64,000 bases of DNA from Lentzea sp. NBRC 105346 (GTDB taxonomy: Bacteria > Actinomycetota > Actinomycetes > Mycobacteriales > Pseudonocardiaceae): NCBI RefSeq assembly GCF_030269605.1, contig NZ_BSTQ01000024.1:1-64000 (forward strand), given 5' to 3'. The translations under genes and the position numbers were made by a program. This document shows, one piece after another, positions 8,126 through 16,200 of this stretch. The first letter of the stretch is position 1. Each line of letters opens with the position of its first letter. The notes beneath the pieces were generated by a model, which ran no database searches, had not been told where the DNA came from, and saw only the letters and a program-made list of their open reading frames with translations.

Positions 8126-8992
8126 TCAGTTCTTCTTCACCTGGTTCAACCGGGTGATGACCGCGCCGCCGTCCTTCGGGCCGGTCGACTGGCAGGCGGT
8201 CGCCCAGTCGAAGCGGCTGCAGGCGTTCGACTGCGCCACGATGTCCTGCTCGTTGTTCCAGCCGTACCCGATGATCTTGCCCGCCGGGGAGACCCAGGTC
8301 GCGGTGACCGGGTTGTAGGCGAACCAGAGCAGGTTGCCGCTGGTCTGGTCGACGGCGTAGAACACCTCGCCGCCGGGCGAGCTGAGGTTCTTCAGGTTCT
8401 GCCAGCCGGTGGTGACCTGCGTCGTCGGCTGGACCCACGTCGCCGTCGCGTTGGTCCACCAGTCGATGTGGTAGCGGTACACCGTGCCGGCCGCGTTCCG
8501 GGCGTACACGACGCCACGGCTGGTCGCGACGATGGCGTTGTACTGCGTGAACCCGGTGTCGAGCAGCGCGCCGAGCACGGCCCACTGGTTGGTGCCGAAG
8601 TCGTAGTACCACGCCTTCAGCTCGCCGTTCGGCTCCAGCGTGTAGATCACGCCGTCCTCGTCCACCGAGATCCGGTTGCGGGTCGACGCGGACGAGTAGG
8701 ACCAGCCCTGGCCGATCACCGCGTAGCCGCTGCCGCCGATCGGGTCCCACTTGGCGCCGTTGTAGTGCAACAGCCTCAGTTCACCACCGGTGGTGATGCA
8801 GAACATGTAGCCGCTGGGGCCCGCGAGCACGCGCCCCTGCCAGCCGTTGCCCACCTGGTAGTTCTTGCCCCAGGTGAAGTCACCGGTCGTGGGCTTCTTG
8901 TGCTCGAACAACCACAGCCGGCCGTCCGTGTGCACCGGGTACAACGGCGCGACGCTGTAGCGGGCTGTCAGTGTCGTGCTGGGTCCTGGCAT
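8126..8992 (-). CDS. Tachylectin-2-type beta-propeller lectin
   Basis: A 288-residue protein made of about five repeats in the tachylectin-2 style: LWLFEHKKPTTGDFTWG, GWQGRVLAGPSGYMFCIT, YAVIGQGWSYSSAST, GVVYARNAAGTVYRY, WVQPTTQVTTGWQNLKNL. Tachylectin-2 binds N-acetylhexosamines. The N-terminus has no signal peptide, so it is cytosolic or released by lysis or a non-classical route. It is a paralogue of the gene at 9075-9941, with very similar C-terminal DNA and an identical GPKDGGAVITRLNQVKKN end, suggesting recent duplication or gene conversion. It is last in a minus-strand operon. Confidence 0.85.
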   Translation of the reverse strand: MPGPSTTLTARYSVAPLYPVHTDGRLWLFEHKKPTTGDFTWGKNYQVGNGWQGRVLAGPSGYMFCITTGGELRLLHYNGAKWDPIGGSGYAVIGQGWSYSSASTRNRISVDEDGVIYTLEPNGELKAWYYDFGTNQWAVLGALLDTGFTQYNAIVATSRGVVYARNAAGTVYRYHIDWWTNATATWVQPTTQVTTGWQNLKNLSSPGGEVFYAVDQTSGNLLWFAYNPVTATWVSPAGKIIGYGWNNEQDIVAQSNACSRFDWATACQSTGPKDGGAVITRLNQVKKN

Positions 8993-9032
8993 GTCTGTCT
9001 TCGCTCCCCGAACTGTTCGTCAACGTGGCGGC

Positions 9033-9058
9033 GCCCCTCGGCGAGTACACCGAGGGGC
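9033..9058 (-). terminator. Hairpin between the two lectin genes
   Basis: A perfect 9-bp stem GCCCCTCGG (9033-9041) pairs with 9050-9058 across an 8-nt loop, just after the stop of the upstream lectin gene on the minus strand. There is no U tract, so it may attenuate rather than stop transcription into the second lectin gene. Confidence 0.55.
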
Positions 9059-9074
9059 GGAGATGGATGCAGGG

Positions 9075-9941
9075 CTAGTTCTTCTTCACCTGGTTCAACC
9101 GGGTGATCACCGCCCCGCCATCCTTCGGGCCGGTCGACTGGCAGGCGGTCGCCCACGGGAAGCGGCTGCACGCGTTGGACTGCACGACGACGTCCTGCTC
9201 GCTGTTCCACCCACTGCCGATGATCTTGCCCGAGGCGGACTTCCACGCCTTCGTCACCGGGTTGTAGCTGTACCAGAGCAGGTTGCCGTTCGAGGAGTTC
9301 ACCGCATAGAAGACCTCCCCGCCGGGCGAGCTGAAGTTCTTCAGGTTCTGCCAGCCTGTGGTGACCTGGGTCGTGGGCCGCACCCACGTCGCCGTCGCGG
9401 TGGTCCACCAGTCGATGTAGTAGCGGAACACCGTGCCGGCCGTGGTGCGCGCGTACACGACGCCACGGCTGGTCGCGATGATCGCGTTGTACTGCGTCAG
9501 TCCCGTGTCCAGCAGTGCGCCCTGTACCGCCCACTGTTTGGTCGCGAAGTTGTAGTAGTGCGCCTTCAGGTTACCTGAAGTGTCCAATGTGTACAGAACT
9601 CCGTCCTCGTCGACGGAGATCCGGTACCGGGTGCTCGCCGCGGTGTGGGACCAGCCCTGGCCGAGCACCGCGTACTCGTTGCCGTTGAACAGGTCCCAGT
9701 AGGCGCCGTTGAAGTGCAGCAGCCTCAGCTCACCGCCGGTGGTGATGCTGAACATGTAGCCGCTGGGGCCCGCGAGCACGCGGCCCTGCCAGCCGGCGCC
9801 GATCTGGTACGCCTCGCCCCACGCGAACGTGCCGGTGGTGGGAGTGCTGTGCTCGAACAGGTACAGGTCGCCCGCCGTGTCACACGGATAGACCGGAGCG
9901 AGGCCGTACCGAGCGCTCAAGGTCGTGCTTGGTGCTGGCAT
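9075..9941 (-). CDS. Tachylectin-2-type beta-propeller lectin, paralogue
   Basis: A second 288-residue lectin with the same repeat plan (LYLFEHSTPTTGTFAWG, GWQGRVLAGPSGYMFSITTG, YAVLGQGWSHTAASTRY, RGVVYARTTAGTVFRY) and the same C-terminal tail as its neighbour. No signal peptide. It starts 13 bp after the stop of the ceramidase-like gene, so the two are surely co-transcribed. The pair may bind sugar headgroups of glycolipids or glycoproteins related to the ceramidase-like enzyme's target; that link is inference from the operon. Confidence 0.85.
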   Translation of the reverse strand: MPAPSTTLSARYGLAPVYPCDTAGDLYLFEHSTPTTGTFAWGEAYQIGAGWQGRVLAGPSGYMFSITTGGELRLLHFNGAYWDLFNGNEYAVLGQGWSHTAASTRYRISVDEDGVLYTLDTSGNLKAHYYNFATKQWAVQGALLDTGLTQYNAIIATSRGVVYARTTAGTVFRYYIDWWTTATATWVRPTTQVTTGWQNLKNFSSPGGEVFYAVNSSNGNLLWYSYNPVTKAWKSASGKIIGSGWNSEQDVVVQSNACSRFPWATACQSTGPKDGGAVITRLNQVKKN

Positions 9942-9954
9942 GTCTCACATCCGT

Positions 9955-11319
9955 TCAGCTGTTCAACAGGGCCGTGGCGGCGTCCAGGAGGGTCTTCTCG
10001 GTCGTGCCGGCGACGGCGCCGGCCGCCGAGTACGCCAGCGGGCAGGCGTAGGCGTAGAACGAGGTCCAGGTGCCGGGGCCGGACATCGTGTTGTCGTCGG
10101 TCCAGCCCGCCTCGTAGCCGAAGTGCTTGGTCTCGCCGGCCTTCAGGGTGTCGTTGCCCGCCACGTAGCCCTCGCACTCGTTGGCGTAGGCCATGACCCA
10201 CAGGTTCCCCGCGAACGCGGCCTTGAGCGCCACCTCGTACCGGCTGAGCACCTCGTGGCCGAGCGCGAGGACGGTCAGGCCGCCCATGTGCCAGCGCTGG
10301 ATCGGCATGTTCATCCAGCGCGGCACGCCCACGCCCTGCAGTTGCTGGACCATCACCGCGGCGTGCCGGTACGCGGTGTCGTCCGGCGGGTACGTGTCGA
10401 GCCGCGCCGAGTACTTGTCGCGGGTCTGGATCACCGCGGCCGGGTCGCCGAGGTCGACCATCAGCGGCAGCTTGACCTCGGTGAAGCCGGTGCTGAACGG
10501 TCCGGTGACCGCGGTCCAGCCGGTCGTGTTGACCATGTTGACGACCTTGTTGCCCAGTTGCGCGCCGAGGGTCGTGACCTGGCTGGGCTGGTGCGGGTCG
10601 TTCGGCTCCTGGTCGCCCGCGGTGCCCTGGAAGAACAACGCGGGCACGCCGAGCGCCGAGGTGATCGTGTCCGTCGCGGCACCGGGGTAGTCGCTGCAGA
10701 ACACGCGGTCGTTGCCCCTGGACACGGGGTGGCACGCGTAGCCGAACAGCACGGCGAACGGGCTGTTGTCGCTGGACTTCCGCGCGAGCAGGGCGGACAC
10801 GGTGCTGAGCACGGTGCCGGCTTCCGCGCGGTTGTACCCGATGGTCGTGGTGCCCGTCTTGTACCACAGCGTGACCGGCGTGCGGCCCAGCGCGACGGTC
10901 TGCTGGACGAGCTGCACCAGCTGGTTGACGAAGACGGTGGTGGTGCCTTCGATCGCGTTGATGTCCGCGGGCGTCAGGCCCATCATGATGTACGGCTCGG
11001 GCCGCGTGGTGCCGATCATCGGCCCGGAGTGGGTGTGGCTCGCGATCATCATGAAGTTCGCGGTGTTGTTGCCCACCAGGGACAACACCTGGGATCTGAT
11101 CGCCTGGTGCACGTATGCGGGGATGCTGACGACGTCGACGCGCAGCAGCACCTTCACGCCGGCGCCGTCGTCGAACACGACGCACTGGGCGCGCAGCCTG
11201 CGGTCCACCTGGCCCTGGTTGCCACGCGGCGAGCCGGCGTACCCGCCCATCCACAGGCTGGGGTAGGGCGGCGCGGTCGGGGTGTAGTCCAAGGTCTTGA
11301 CGGCCATGGAGATGGGCAT
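9955..11319 (-). CDS. Neutral/alkaline ceramidase-like protein
   Basis: The 454-residue product matches the N-terminal domain of neutral ceramidases: FMMIASHTHSGPMIG contains the conserved His-rich zinc motif, and GYACHPVSRGNDRVFCSDYPG and FFQGTAGDQEPNDP match later conserved blocks. These enzymes hydrolyse the amide bond of ceramide using zinc. It lacks the C-terminal immunoglobulin-like domain of the roughly 650-residue secreted enzymes and has no signal peptide. The ATG at 11319 has a GGAGGAA ribosome site. It sits 19 bp downstream of the beta-propeller gene and 13 bp upstream of a lectin gene. Substrate is inferred from the family only. Confidence 0.82.
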   Translation of the reverse strand: MPISMAVKTLDYTPTAPPYPSLWMGGYAGSPRGNQGQVDRRLRAQCVVFDDGAGVKVLLRVDVVSIPAYVHQAIRSQVLSLVGNNTANFMMIASHTHSGPMIGTTRPEPYIMMGLTPADINAIEGTTTVFVNQLVQLVQQTVALGRTPVTLWYKTGTTTIGYNRAEAGTVLSTVSALLARKSSDNSPFAVLFGYACHPVSRGNDRVFCSDYPGAATDTITSALGVPALFFQGTAGDQEPNDPHQPSQVTTLGAQLGNKVVNMVNTTGWTAVTGPFSTGFTEVKLPLMVDLGDPAAVIQTRDKYSARLDTYPPDDTAYRHAAVMVQQLQGVGVPRWMNMPIQRWHMGGLTVLALGHEVLSRYEVALKAAFAGNLWVMAYANECEGYVAGNDTLKAGETKHFGYEAGWTDDNTMSGPGTWTSFYAYACPLAYSAAGAVAGTTEKTLLDAATALLNS

Positions 11320-11338
11320 CGCTGGTTCCTCCGGCGGT

Positions 11339-12385
11339 TCAGGCGGTCTCGACGTACGCGACGCAGGTCGGCTTGTACGAGTCGGGGGTCGACAGGGCGT
11401 TGTCCGGCTTGCCGGTCGAGGTGTCCGCGGAGGTGGTCTTGCGGTTCTCCTTGTCGATCACGTAGGTGCGCGCGCCGTCCTTGCTGAGCGTCAGCGGGCC
11501 GTTCGCGCGGGCGTTGTCGGACTGGGTGACGATCCGGTTCGCCTGCACGTTCACCGTGGCGAGCACGGCGGGCTTGCTGTTGCCCGTGTAGAGGCTGACG
11601 ACCGCCAGCACCTGGCCGGGGTGCAGCGCGAGACCGCCGGGGCGGCCCGGCAGGTCGGTCTTGCCGCCGGCGTTGCCGTTGCGCAGGTCGTAGGTGACCA
11701 GCTCGCGCGGCGCCGCCGCGAAGAGCCTGGATCCCTTGTCGTCCACCGCGAGGAACAGCGGCGTCTGCTCGGTCTTGATGGTCCCGGCGACCTCGTTCCT
11801 GGCCGTGTCGATCACCGAGATGCCCTTGGCGCGCTCGTCCGCGACGAACAGGCGGGTGCCGTCCGGCGTGATGGCGAGCCGCTGGGGCAGCAGGCCGGCC
11901 TCGATCCGGGCGCGCACCTCGCCGGACGCGGCGTCGACCACGACGACGTGCCCGCGGGATCCACCCGCCGCGCTGGAGCCGGTCGCGACGTAGACCAGCT
12001 TGCCGTCGGGCGAGAGGACCGGCGCGGTCGCGAACCCGCCGACCTCGAACTCGGCGGTGACCTTGCCGGCCGCGACGTCGACGACGCTCAGGCCGGGGCC
12101 GAACTGCTGAGCCACGTAGGCGCTGCGGCCGTCCGCGGTGCTCGTGATGCCGTTGGGCTGGCCGCTCAGGGCGACCGACGCCGGCGTGCCCGTGAAACCG
12201 GGGTCGGCCAGCTGGAGGAACCCGCCTCCGAAATGATCAACGCTACCGATCAGCAACGTCTTGCGGCCGGCCGCGGCGAGCGCGGGGCTCGCGAACAGGC
12301 TCTGGCCGACGACACCGGCAGCGGCACCCCCCAAAGCGGCGGCCAACAACGTGCGTCGGGAAAGCGGACGCGCTTCGTTCGTCAT
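11339..12385 (-). CDS. Tat-exported YVTN/YncE-type beta-propeller protein
   Basis: The 348-residue product begins with a Tat signal (SRRTLLAAALGGAAAGVVGQ, then ASPALAAAG). The rest is a seven-bladed propeller of YVTN-like repeats (VISVIDTARNEVAGTIKTEQ, LSPDGKLVYVATG, VVVVDAASGEVRARIEAG, ITPDGTRLFVADER). Such proteins bind ligands or act as scaffolds outside the membrane; function unknown here. A GAGGAGGGGG site precedes the ATG. It is the first gene of a four-gene operon with a ceramidase-like protein and two lectins. The 260 bp upstream (12386-12645) hold an AT-richer stretch around 12490-12660 likely to contain the promoter; no gene is seen there. Confidence 0.87.
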   Translation of the reverse strand: MTNEARPLSRRTLLAAALGGAAAGVVGQSLFASPALAAAGRKTLLIGSVDHFGGGFLQLADPGFTGTPASVALSGQPNGITSTADGRSAYVAQQFGPGLSVVDVAAGKVTAEFEVGGFATAPVLSPDGKLVYVATGSSAAGGSRGHVVVVDAASGEVRARIEAGLLPQRLAITPDGTRLFVADERAKGISVIDTARNEVAGTIKTEQTPLFLAVDDKGSRLFAAAPRELVTYDLRNGNAGGKTDLPGRPGGLALHPGQVLAVVSLYTGNSKPAVLATVNVQANRIVTQSDNARANGPLTLSKDGARTYVIDKENRKTTSADTSTGKPDNALSTPDSYKPTCVAYVETA

Positions 12386-12645
12386 GCCGCTGATCCCCCT
12401 CCTCGTCGAACTCGATTGGTTCGTGATTCGACGTGAGGGACGCGCGTGTTATCACCGGGTGTGACCAGCGAGAAGGCTGTGACCGACTTGTTGCAAATTA
12501 ACACTTAGGGTGGTCGTCAGTTCACTACAACCGTCTGAGCTGGGCTGTTCGGCCTATTCGTCAGAGGACTGTTAATGGGACTTTGTGCCCTGTTCACGGT
12601 CTTCAGGCCGTTGTATAAGCCCGATTGTCACGGAGAGTTAAGACG

Positions 12646-13530
12646 TTATAGCTCGATGACGGTGCCGTCCGGCGGCACTTCGACGCCCGCTTCGCGGAGC
12701 TTCGCCGACTCGGCCGACTCGGGGTCGAGCACCGGGTTCGTGTTGTTCAGGTGGGTGTAGATCCGCCGCACGTGCGGATGCCGCCGCAGCTCCGGCAGGC
12801 TCAGCGTGATCGGCAGGTGGCCCATCGCGGCCTGGCCGGACGAGCTGCCGGTCGCCGAGCCCATTTCGGACGCCGCGTAGAACGTGCCGTCGAGCAGCAC
12901 GCAGTCCGCCCCGGCGACGACGTCGTCGAAACCCGCCGGCCACGATGCGAGGCAGGGCGCGTACACCAGCACGCCGCCGGTCGCCGGGTCCTCGATCCGG
13001 TACGCGACCACCCAGTGGCCGCCGATCTCCGAATTACGGGTGTACTTCGGACGCTTGCCGCTGATCGGGATCGCCGTGACGGTCAGTCCGCCGGTGAGCT
13101 CGAACGGTTGTTCCGGGTCGACCTGCCGCCAGGCCCAGGGCGAGTAGCCGTCCAGCACGGACTTCAGGTCGAACGACTCGCTCAGCGCGTGCCGCACGGT
13201 CGCCGGCGCGTACACGGTGAGGTCCGCGCCGCCGCGCAGCGTCAGCAGGCCGAGCGTGTGGTCCAGCTCGGCGTCGGTGAACAGCGCGCCGCGCAACGGG
13301 GTGTCGCGCGGGCCCGGTCCGGGGGTGAGCAGCGGGGTCGACGTGATCTGCGTGCGGATGTCGGGGGAGGCGTTGACGAGCCACCAGTCCGTGCCGTTGC
13401 CGCTGACCGCGAGGCAGTCCTGCGACCGCGGCGCCAACCGTCCGGAGTGGACACCCGCGCACATCGCGCACGCGCAGTTCCACTGGGGGAAGCCGCCGCC
13501 GGCCGTGGTGCCGAGCAGAATCGCCTTCAC
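12646..13530 (-). CDS. pqqB: PQQ biosynthesis protein PqqB
   Basis: A 294-residue metallo-beta-lactamase-fold protein with the PqqB hallmarks LLGTTAGGGFPQWNCACAMC at the N-terminus (CxCxxC structural zinc site) and the histidine-containing LPITLSLPELRR, YTHLNNTNPVLDPES blocks near the C-terminus. PqqB has been proposed to hydroxylate a late or early tyrosine-derived intermediate of pyrroloquinoline quinone. The GTG start at 13530 overlaps the stop of the preceding duplication-scar frame as GTGA. It is last in the pqqA-C-D-E-B operon, an uncommon pathway in actinomycetes. Confidence 0.94.
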   Translation of the reverse strand: MKAILLGTTAGGGFPQWNCACAMCAGVHSGRLAPRSQDCLAVSGNGTDWWLVNASPDIRTQITSTPLLTPGPGPRDTPLRGALFTDAELDHTLGLLTLRGGADLTVYAPATVRHALSESFDLKSVLDGYSPWAWRQVDPEQPFELTGGLTVTAIPISGKRPKYTRNSEIGGHWVVAYRIEDPATGGVLVYAPCLASWPAGFDDVVAGADCVLLDGTFYAASEMGSATGSSSGQAAMGHLPITLSLPELRRHPHVRRIYTHLNNTNPVLDPESAESAKLREAGVEVPPDGTVIEL

Positions 13531-13703
13531 CCGCCGATCCTCCGCATCGCCATCGCGGGCACGATCTCGGGGGTCATCTCGGTCTCCAGGATCAGATCCA
13601 CCTTGGGGGACAACGGGCGCACGGGGTCGGTGTTCGCGGTCAGTTGTAACGACTGGCAGCGGTATCCGCCGCCGGCCGTGGTGCCGAGGAGAACCGCCTT
13701 CAC
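13527..13703 (-). pseudogene. Chimeric 58-codon frame: pqqB start fused to pqqE end (tandem duplication scar)
   Basis: The frame starts with 13 residues nearly identical to PqqB (KAVLLGTTAGGGY) and continues directly into a copy of the last 45 or so residues of PqqE (CQSLQLT, KVDLILETEMTPEIVPAMA, MRRIGG). The last cluster-ligand Cys of PqqE is replaced by Arg and a few residues are deleted. The simplest history is tandem duplication of the pqqE-pqqB junction followed by drift. Both junctions keep GTGA overlaps, so ribosomes could still pass from pqqE through this frame to pqqB. Its product is unlikely to be functional. Confidence 0.85.
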
Positions 13704-14791
13704 CCGCCGATCCTCCGCATCGCCATGGCGGGCACGACCTCGGGTGTCATCTCGGTCTCCAGGATCAGATCCACCTTGGACCGGTTGGGGGACAACGAGC
13801 ACACCGGGTCGGTGTTCGCCGCGTCACCGGTCAGCTGGAAGGCCTGGCAGCGGCAGCCACCGAAGTCGATCTCCTTGCGCGGGCAGCTCCGGCACGGATC
13901 GCGCATCCACTCGAAGCCGCGGAACGCGTTGAACGACTCGGAGTGGTACCAGATGTCGTGCAACGAGGAGTCCCGCACGTTCTCGATCTTGAGCGAAGTG
14001 ATCACGGTCGCCGCCGGGCAGGGCAGCACGTCGCCGTTCGGGGCGACGGTCAGCTGCCGCGCGCCCCAGCCGTACATGCACGGCTTCGGGTGCGCCTCGT
14101 GGTAGTCGGCGATGACATAGACGATCTCCATCCGGCCGCGCAGCCGCTCCTGGGCGGCGTGCACGATCGGGTCGGCGTGCGCCAGCTGTTCCTTGGTGGG
14201 CAACAGGACCGCGCGGTTGCGCAGCGCCCAGCCGTAGTACTGGGTGTTGGCGAGCTCCAGCCGTTCCGCGCCCATCTCCTCGGCCATCGCGATGACGCCG
14301 GCGATGTTGTCGAGGTTCTGCCGGTGCAGGACCGTGTTGACGGTCAACGGCAGGCCCTCCTCGCGGACGTACGCGGCCGCCTCGATCTTGCGGTCGAACG
14401 CCTTGATGCCCGCGATGCGGTCGTTGCCCTCGCGGGTGGCGTCCTGCAGCGAGAGCTGTACGTGGTCGACGCCGCGTTCGGCGAGGTCGTGCAGCCGTTC
14501 CCGCGACAGGCCGACGCCGGAGGTCACCAGGTTCACGTAGCAGCCGAGGCTGTTGGCATGTGTGACGAGCTCGGGCAGGTCCTTGCGCGCCAGCGGCTCC
14601 CCGCCGGACAGGTGGATCTGCAGCGCGCCGAGCGAGCGCGCCTGGTCGAACACGCGGCGCCAGTCCTCCGTGGACAGCTCGGCCTCGCGGTGCACGAGTT
14701 CGAGGGGGTTCGAGCAGTACCCGCACTGCAGCGGGCACCGGTGGGTCAGCTCGGCGAGCAGTCCGAACGGGGCCTCAGCCGTCGGTGACAT
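13700..14791 (-). CDS. pqqE: PqqA peptide cyclase PqqE (radical SAM)
   Basis: The 363-residue enzyme has the radical SAM CX3CX2C motif (ELTHRCPLQCGYCSNPLEL), a glycine-rich GGEPLARKDL SAM-binding strand, and a SPASM C-terminus with auxiliary Fe-S ligands (DPCRSCPRKEIDFGGCRCQ, DPVCSLSP). It forms the Glu-Tyr carbon-carbon crosslink in PqqA, with PqqD as peptide chaperone. The ATG at 14791 overlaps pqqD by 17 bp. Its 3' end is the source of the duplicated segment at 13527-13703. Confidence 0.95.
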   Translation of the reverse strand: MSPTAEAPFGLLAELTHRCPLQCGYCSNPLELVHREAELSTEDWRRVFDQARSLGALQIHLSGGEPLARKDLPELVTHANSLGCYVNLVTSGVGLSRERLHDLAERGVDHVQLSLQDATREGNDRIAGIKAFDRKIEAAAYVREEGLPLTVNTVLHRQNLDNIAGVIAMAEEMGAERLELANTQYYGWALRNRAVLLPTKEQLAHADPIVHAAQERLRGRMEIVYVIADYHEAHPKPCMYGWGARQLTVAPNGDVLPCPAATVITSLKIENVRDSSLHDIWYHSESFNAFRGFEWMRDPCRSCPRKEIDFGGCRCQAFQLTGDAANTDPVCSLSPNRSKVDLILETEMTPEVVPAMAMRRIGG

Positions 14792-15053
14792 CGATGTCGA
14801 CCACCCTTCGGGCGACGAGCCGCTCGACGAGTTCCGCCACGTCGGCCGGCTCGACGCCGTCGAATTCCTCCGCCAGGCGCAAAGCGATGTCGCCGACGGT
14901 CGTCTTGCCGTCGCACAGGTTCACCACGGACGCGGCGGTCTCGTTGAGCACGAGCACGCCTTCGGGGAACAGCACGACGTGGCTGCCCCGGATCTGGTCG
15001 AAGGTGCATTTCACACCTCGCCGGATCCGGGGAACGGCCTGCAGTGAGCTCAC
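14775..15053 (-). CDS. pqqD: PqqA-binding chaperone PqqD
   Basis: The 92-residue protein reads PRIRRGVKCTFDQIRGSHVV, LFPEGVLVLNETAASVV and LCDGKTTVGDI, the typical PqqD/RRE core that binds PqqA and hands it to PqqE. The GTG start at 15053 overlaps the pqqC TGA as GTGA, showing translational coupling; the 3' end overlaps pqqE. Length matches the family. Confidence 0.93.
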   Translation of the reverse strand: MSSLQAVPRIRRGVKCTFDQIRGSHVVLFPEGVLVLNETAASVVNLCDGKTTVGDIALRLAEEFDGVEPADVAELVERLVARRVVDIDVTDG

Positions 15054-15745
15054 GGTTTGCCCTTGCCCGAGTAGTAGTCGACGGCGTCGAGGACCGCGCG
15101 CAGCACGTCGCACTTGAACGACAGCGCGGCGATCGCCTTCTCCTGCTGCTCTCTTGTGACGCAGTGCTCGACGACCAGGTCCAATGTGGACTTTCCTTCG
15201 CCGGCGACGGCCTTGATGCGCGAGGTGAAGTAGGCGAAGCCCTCCTCGGCGATCCACGGGTACTGCTCCCGCAGTGCCGCGAGCCGCTTGCGCATCAACG
15301 CACCGGAGAACATCTCGGTCAGGCCGGAGGCGACCGCCTCGACCCAGGGCTTGGTGCGGGCGAAGGTGACGTAGGCGTCGACCGCGAACCTGGTGCCGGG
15401 CAACACGTGCCGCTCGTCGAGCACCTCTTCGCGGGTCAGTCCGACGGCCTCGGCGAGACGGAGCCAGTTCTCCGCACCACCCTCGCCGGGTTGGGTGCCG
15501 TCGTGCCAGATGATCCGTTCGCGCCACTGCCTTCGGACGTCCGGCAGCGGGCAGTTGGAGAGGATCGCGGCGTCCTTCTGGGCGATGCAACGCTGGTAGT
15601 ACCAGCGGTTCGCGGCCCACGCCTGCAGTTCGTGCTTGCTGAGGCTGCCCTCGTGCATCCTCAGGTGGAACGGGTGGCTGTCCCAGTACCGGGGGGCAAG
15701 GGCGCGCAGTTCGGCGACGAAGTCGTCCGGAGCTGCAAGGGTCAT
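15050..15745 (-). CDS. pqqC: Pyrroloquinoline-quinone synthase PqqC
   Basis: A 231-residue all-helical oxidase without cofactor. Conserved blocks are YWDSHPFHLRMHEG, NRWYYQRCIAQKDAAILSN, HDGTQPGEGGAENWLRL and FKCDVLRAVLDAVD. It catalyses the final ring closure and eight-electron oxidation giving PQQ. The ATG at 15745 is 74 bp downstream of pqqA; the stop overlaps the pqqD start. Confidence 0.95.
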   Translation of the reverse strand: MTLAAPDDFVAELRALAPRYWDSHPFHLRMHEGSLSKHELQAWAANRWYYQRCIAQKDAAILSNCPLPDVRRQWRERIIWHDGTQPGEGGAENWLRLAEAVGLTREEVLDERHVLPGTRFAVDAYVTFARTKPWVEAVASGLTEMFSGALMRKRLAALREQYPWIAEEGFAYFTSRIKAVAGEGKSTLDLVVEHCVTREQQEKAIAALSFKCDVLRAVLDAVDYYSGKGKP

Positions 15746-15819
15746 GGCGGACTCCTCGGCAGGGAAGGTCTGAACCGGGGTCCCCTCTTCGGTTCGGGGA
15801 CCCCGGCTACGTGCTCACG

Positions 15820-15924
15820 TCAGCTGCGCGCGGCGTAAGCCGTGACCTCCATAGGAGTGTCGAAGTCACGGAAGTCGGGCTTCACCCAGACACGCTTCTC
15901 GGTGACCGTCTCGGTAACTGGCAT
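15820..15924 (-). CDS. pqqA: PQQ precursor peptide PqqA
   Basis: A 34-codon gene translating to a peptide that ends VTAYAARS, with DTPMEVTAY providing the invariant Glu (26) and Tyr (30) in the E-x3-Y spacing from which PQQ is built. The ATG at 15924 has a GAGG ribosome site about 8 bp upstream. It heads the pqqC-D-E-B operon, exactly where a precursor is expected. No PqqF/G-type protease is encoded nearby, so the peptide must be released by a protease elsewhere. Confidence 0.92.
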   Translation of the reverse strand: MPVTETVTEKRVWVKPDFRDFDTPMEVTAYAARS

Positions 15925-16004
15925 TGCGCAACTCCTCGGGTCGTGTGCAGGACTGCTCATTGGGCAGCCCTCAGTACTCCGTGGGGCGCGGCGGCAAGCA
16001 ACAC

Positions 16005-16019
16005 GTTAGGTCCTCTAAC
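16005..16019. promoter_or_regulatory. Inverted repeat GTTAG-N5-CTAAC in the pqqA/sugar-dehydrogenase divergent region
   Basis: The 276-bp spacer between the divergent pqqA and sugar dehydrogenase genes holds a perfect 5+5 inverted repeat here and a second one (CGTAA 16134-16138, TTACG 16153-16157) about 50 bp before the dehydrogenase start. They are candidate operators for coordinated control of cofactor synthesis and the enzyme. Short repeats, so chance is possible. Confidence 0.35.
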
Positions 16020-16200
16020 CTTCGCTGCGCTAGACCGTACATAAAGTTACCTAAAGTCATCGGATGCTTAACCCTTTGGGTGGTACGTCCGCAACTACGC
16101 TCTGTGCTTGAGTCGGGATTGCCCCTCTTGTGACGTAAGTCATGAACTTTCGTTACGAGCGCTTCGCCGCCGCAACGACGCGGAGTTGGAGGGTGAGCAC

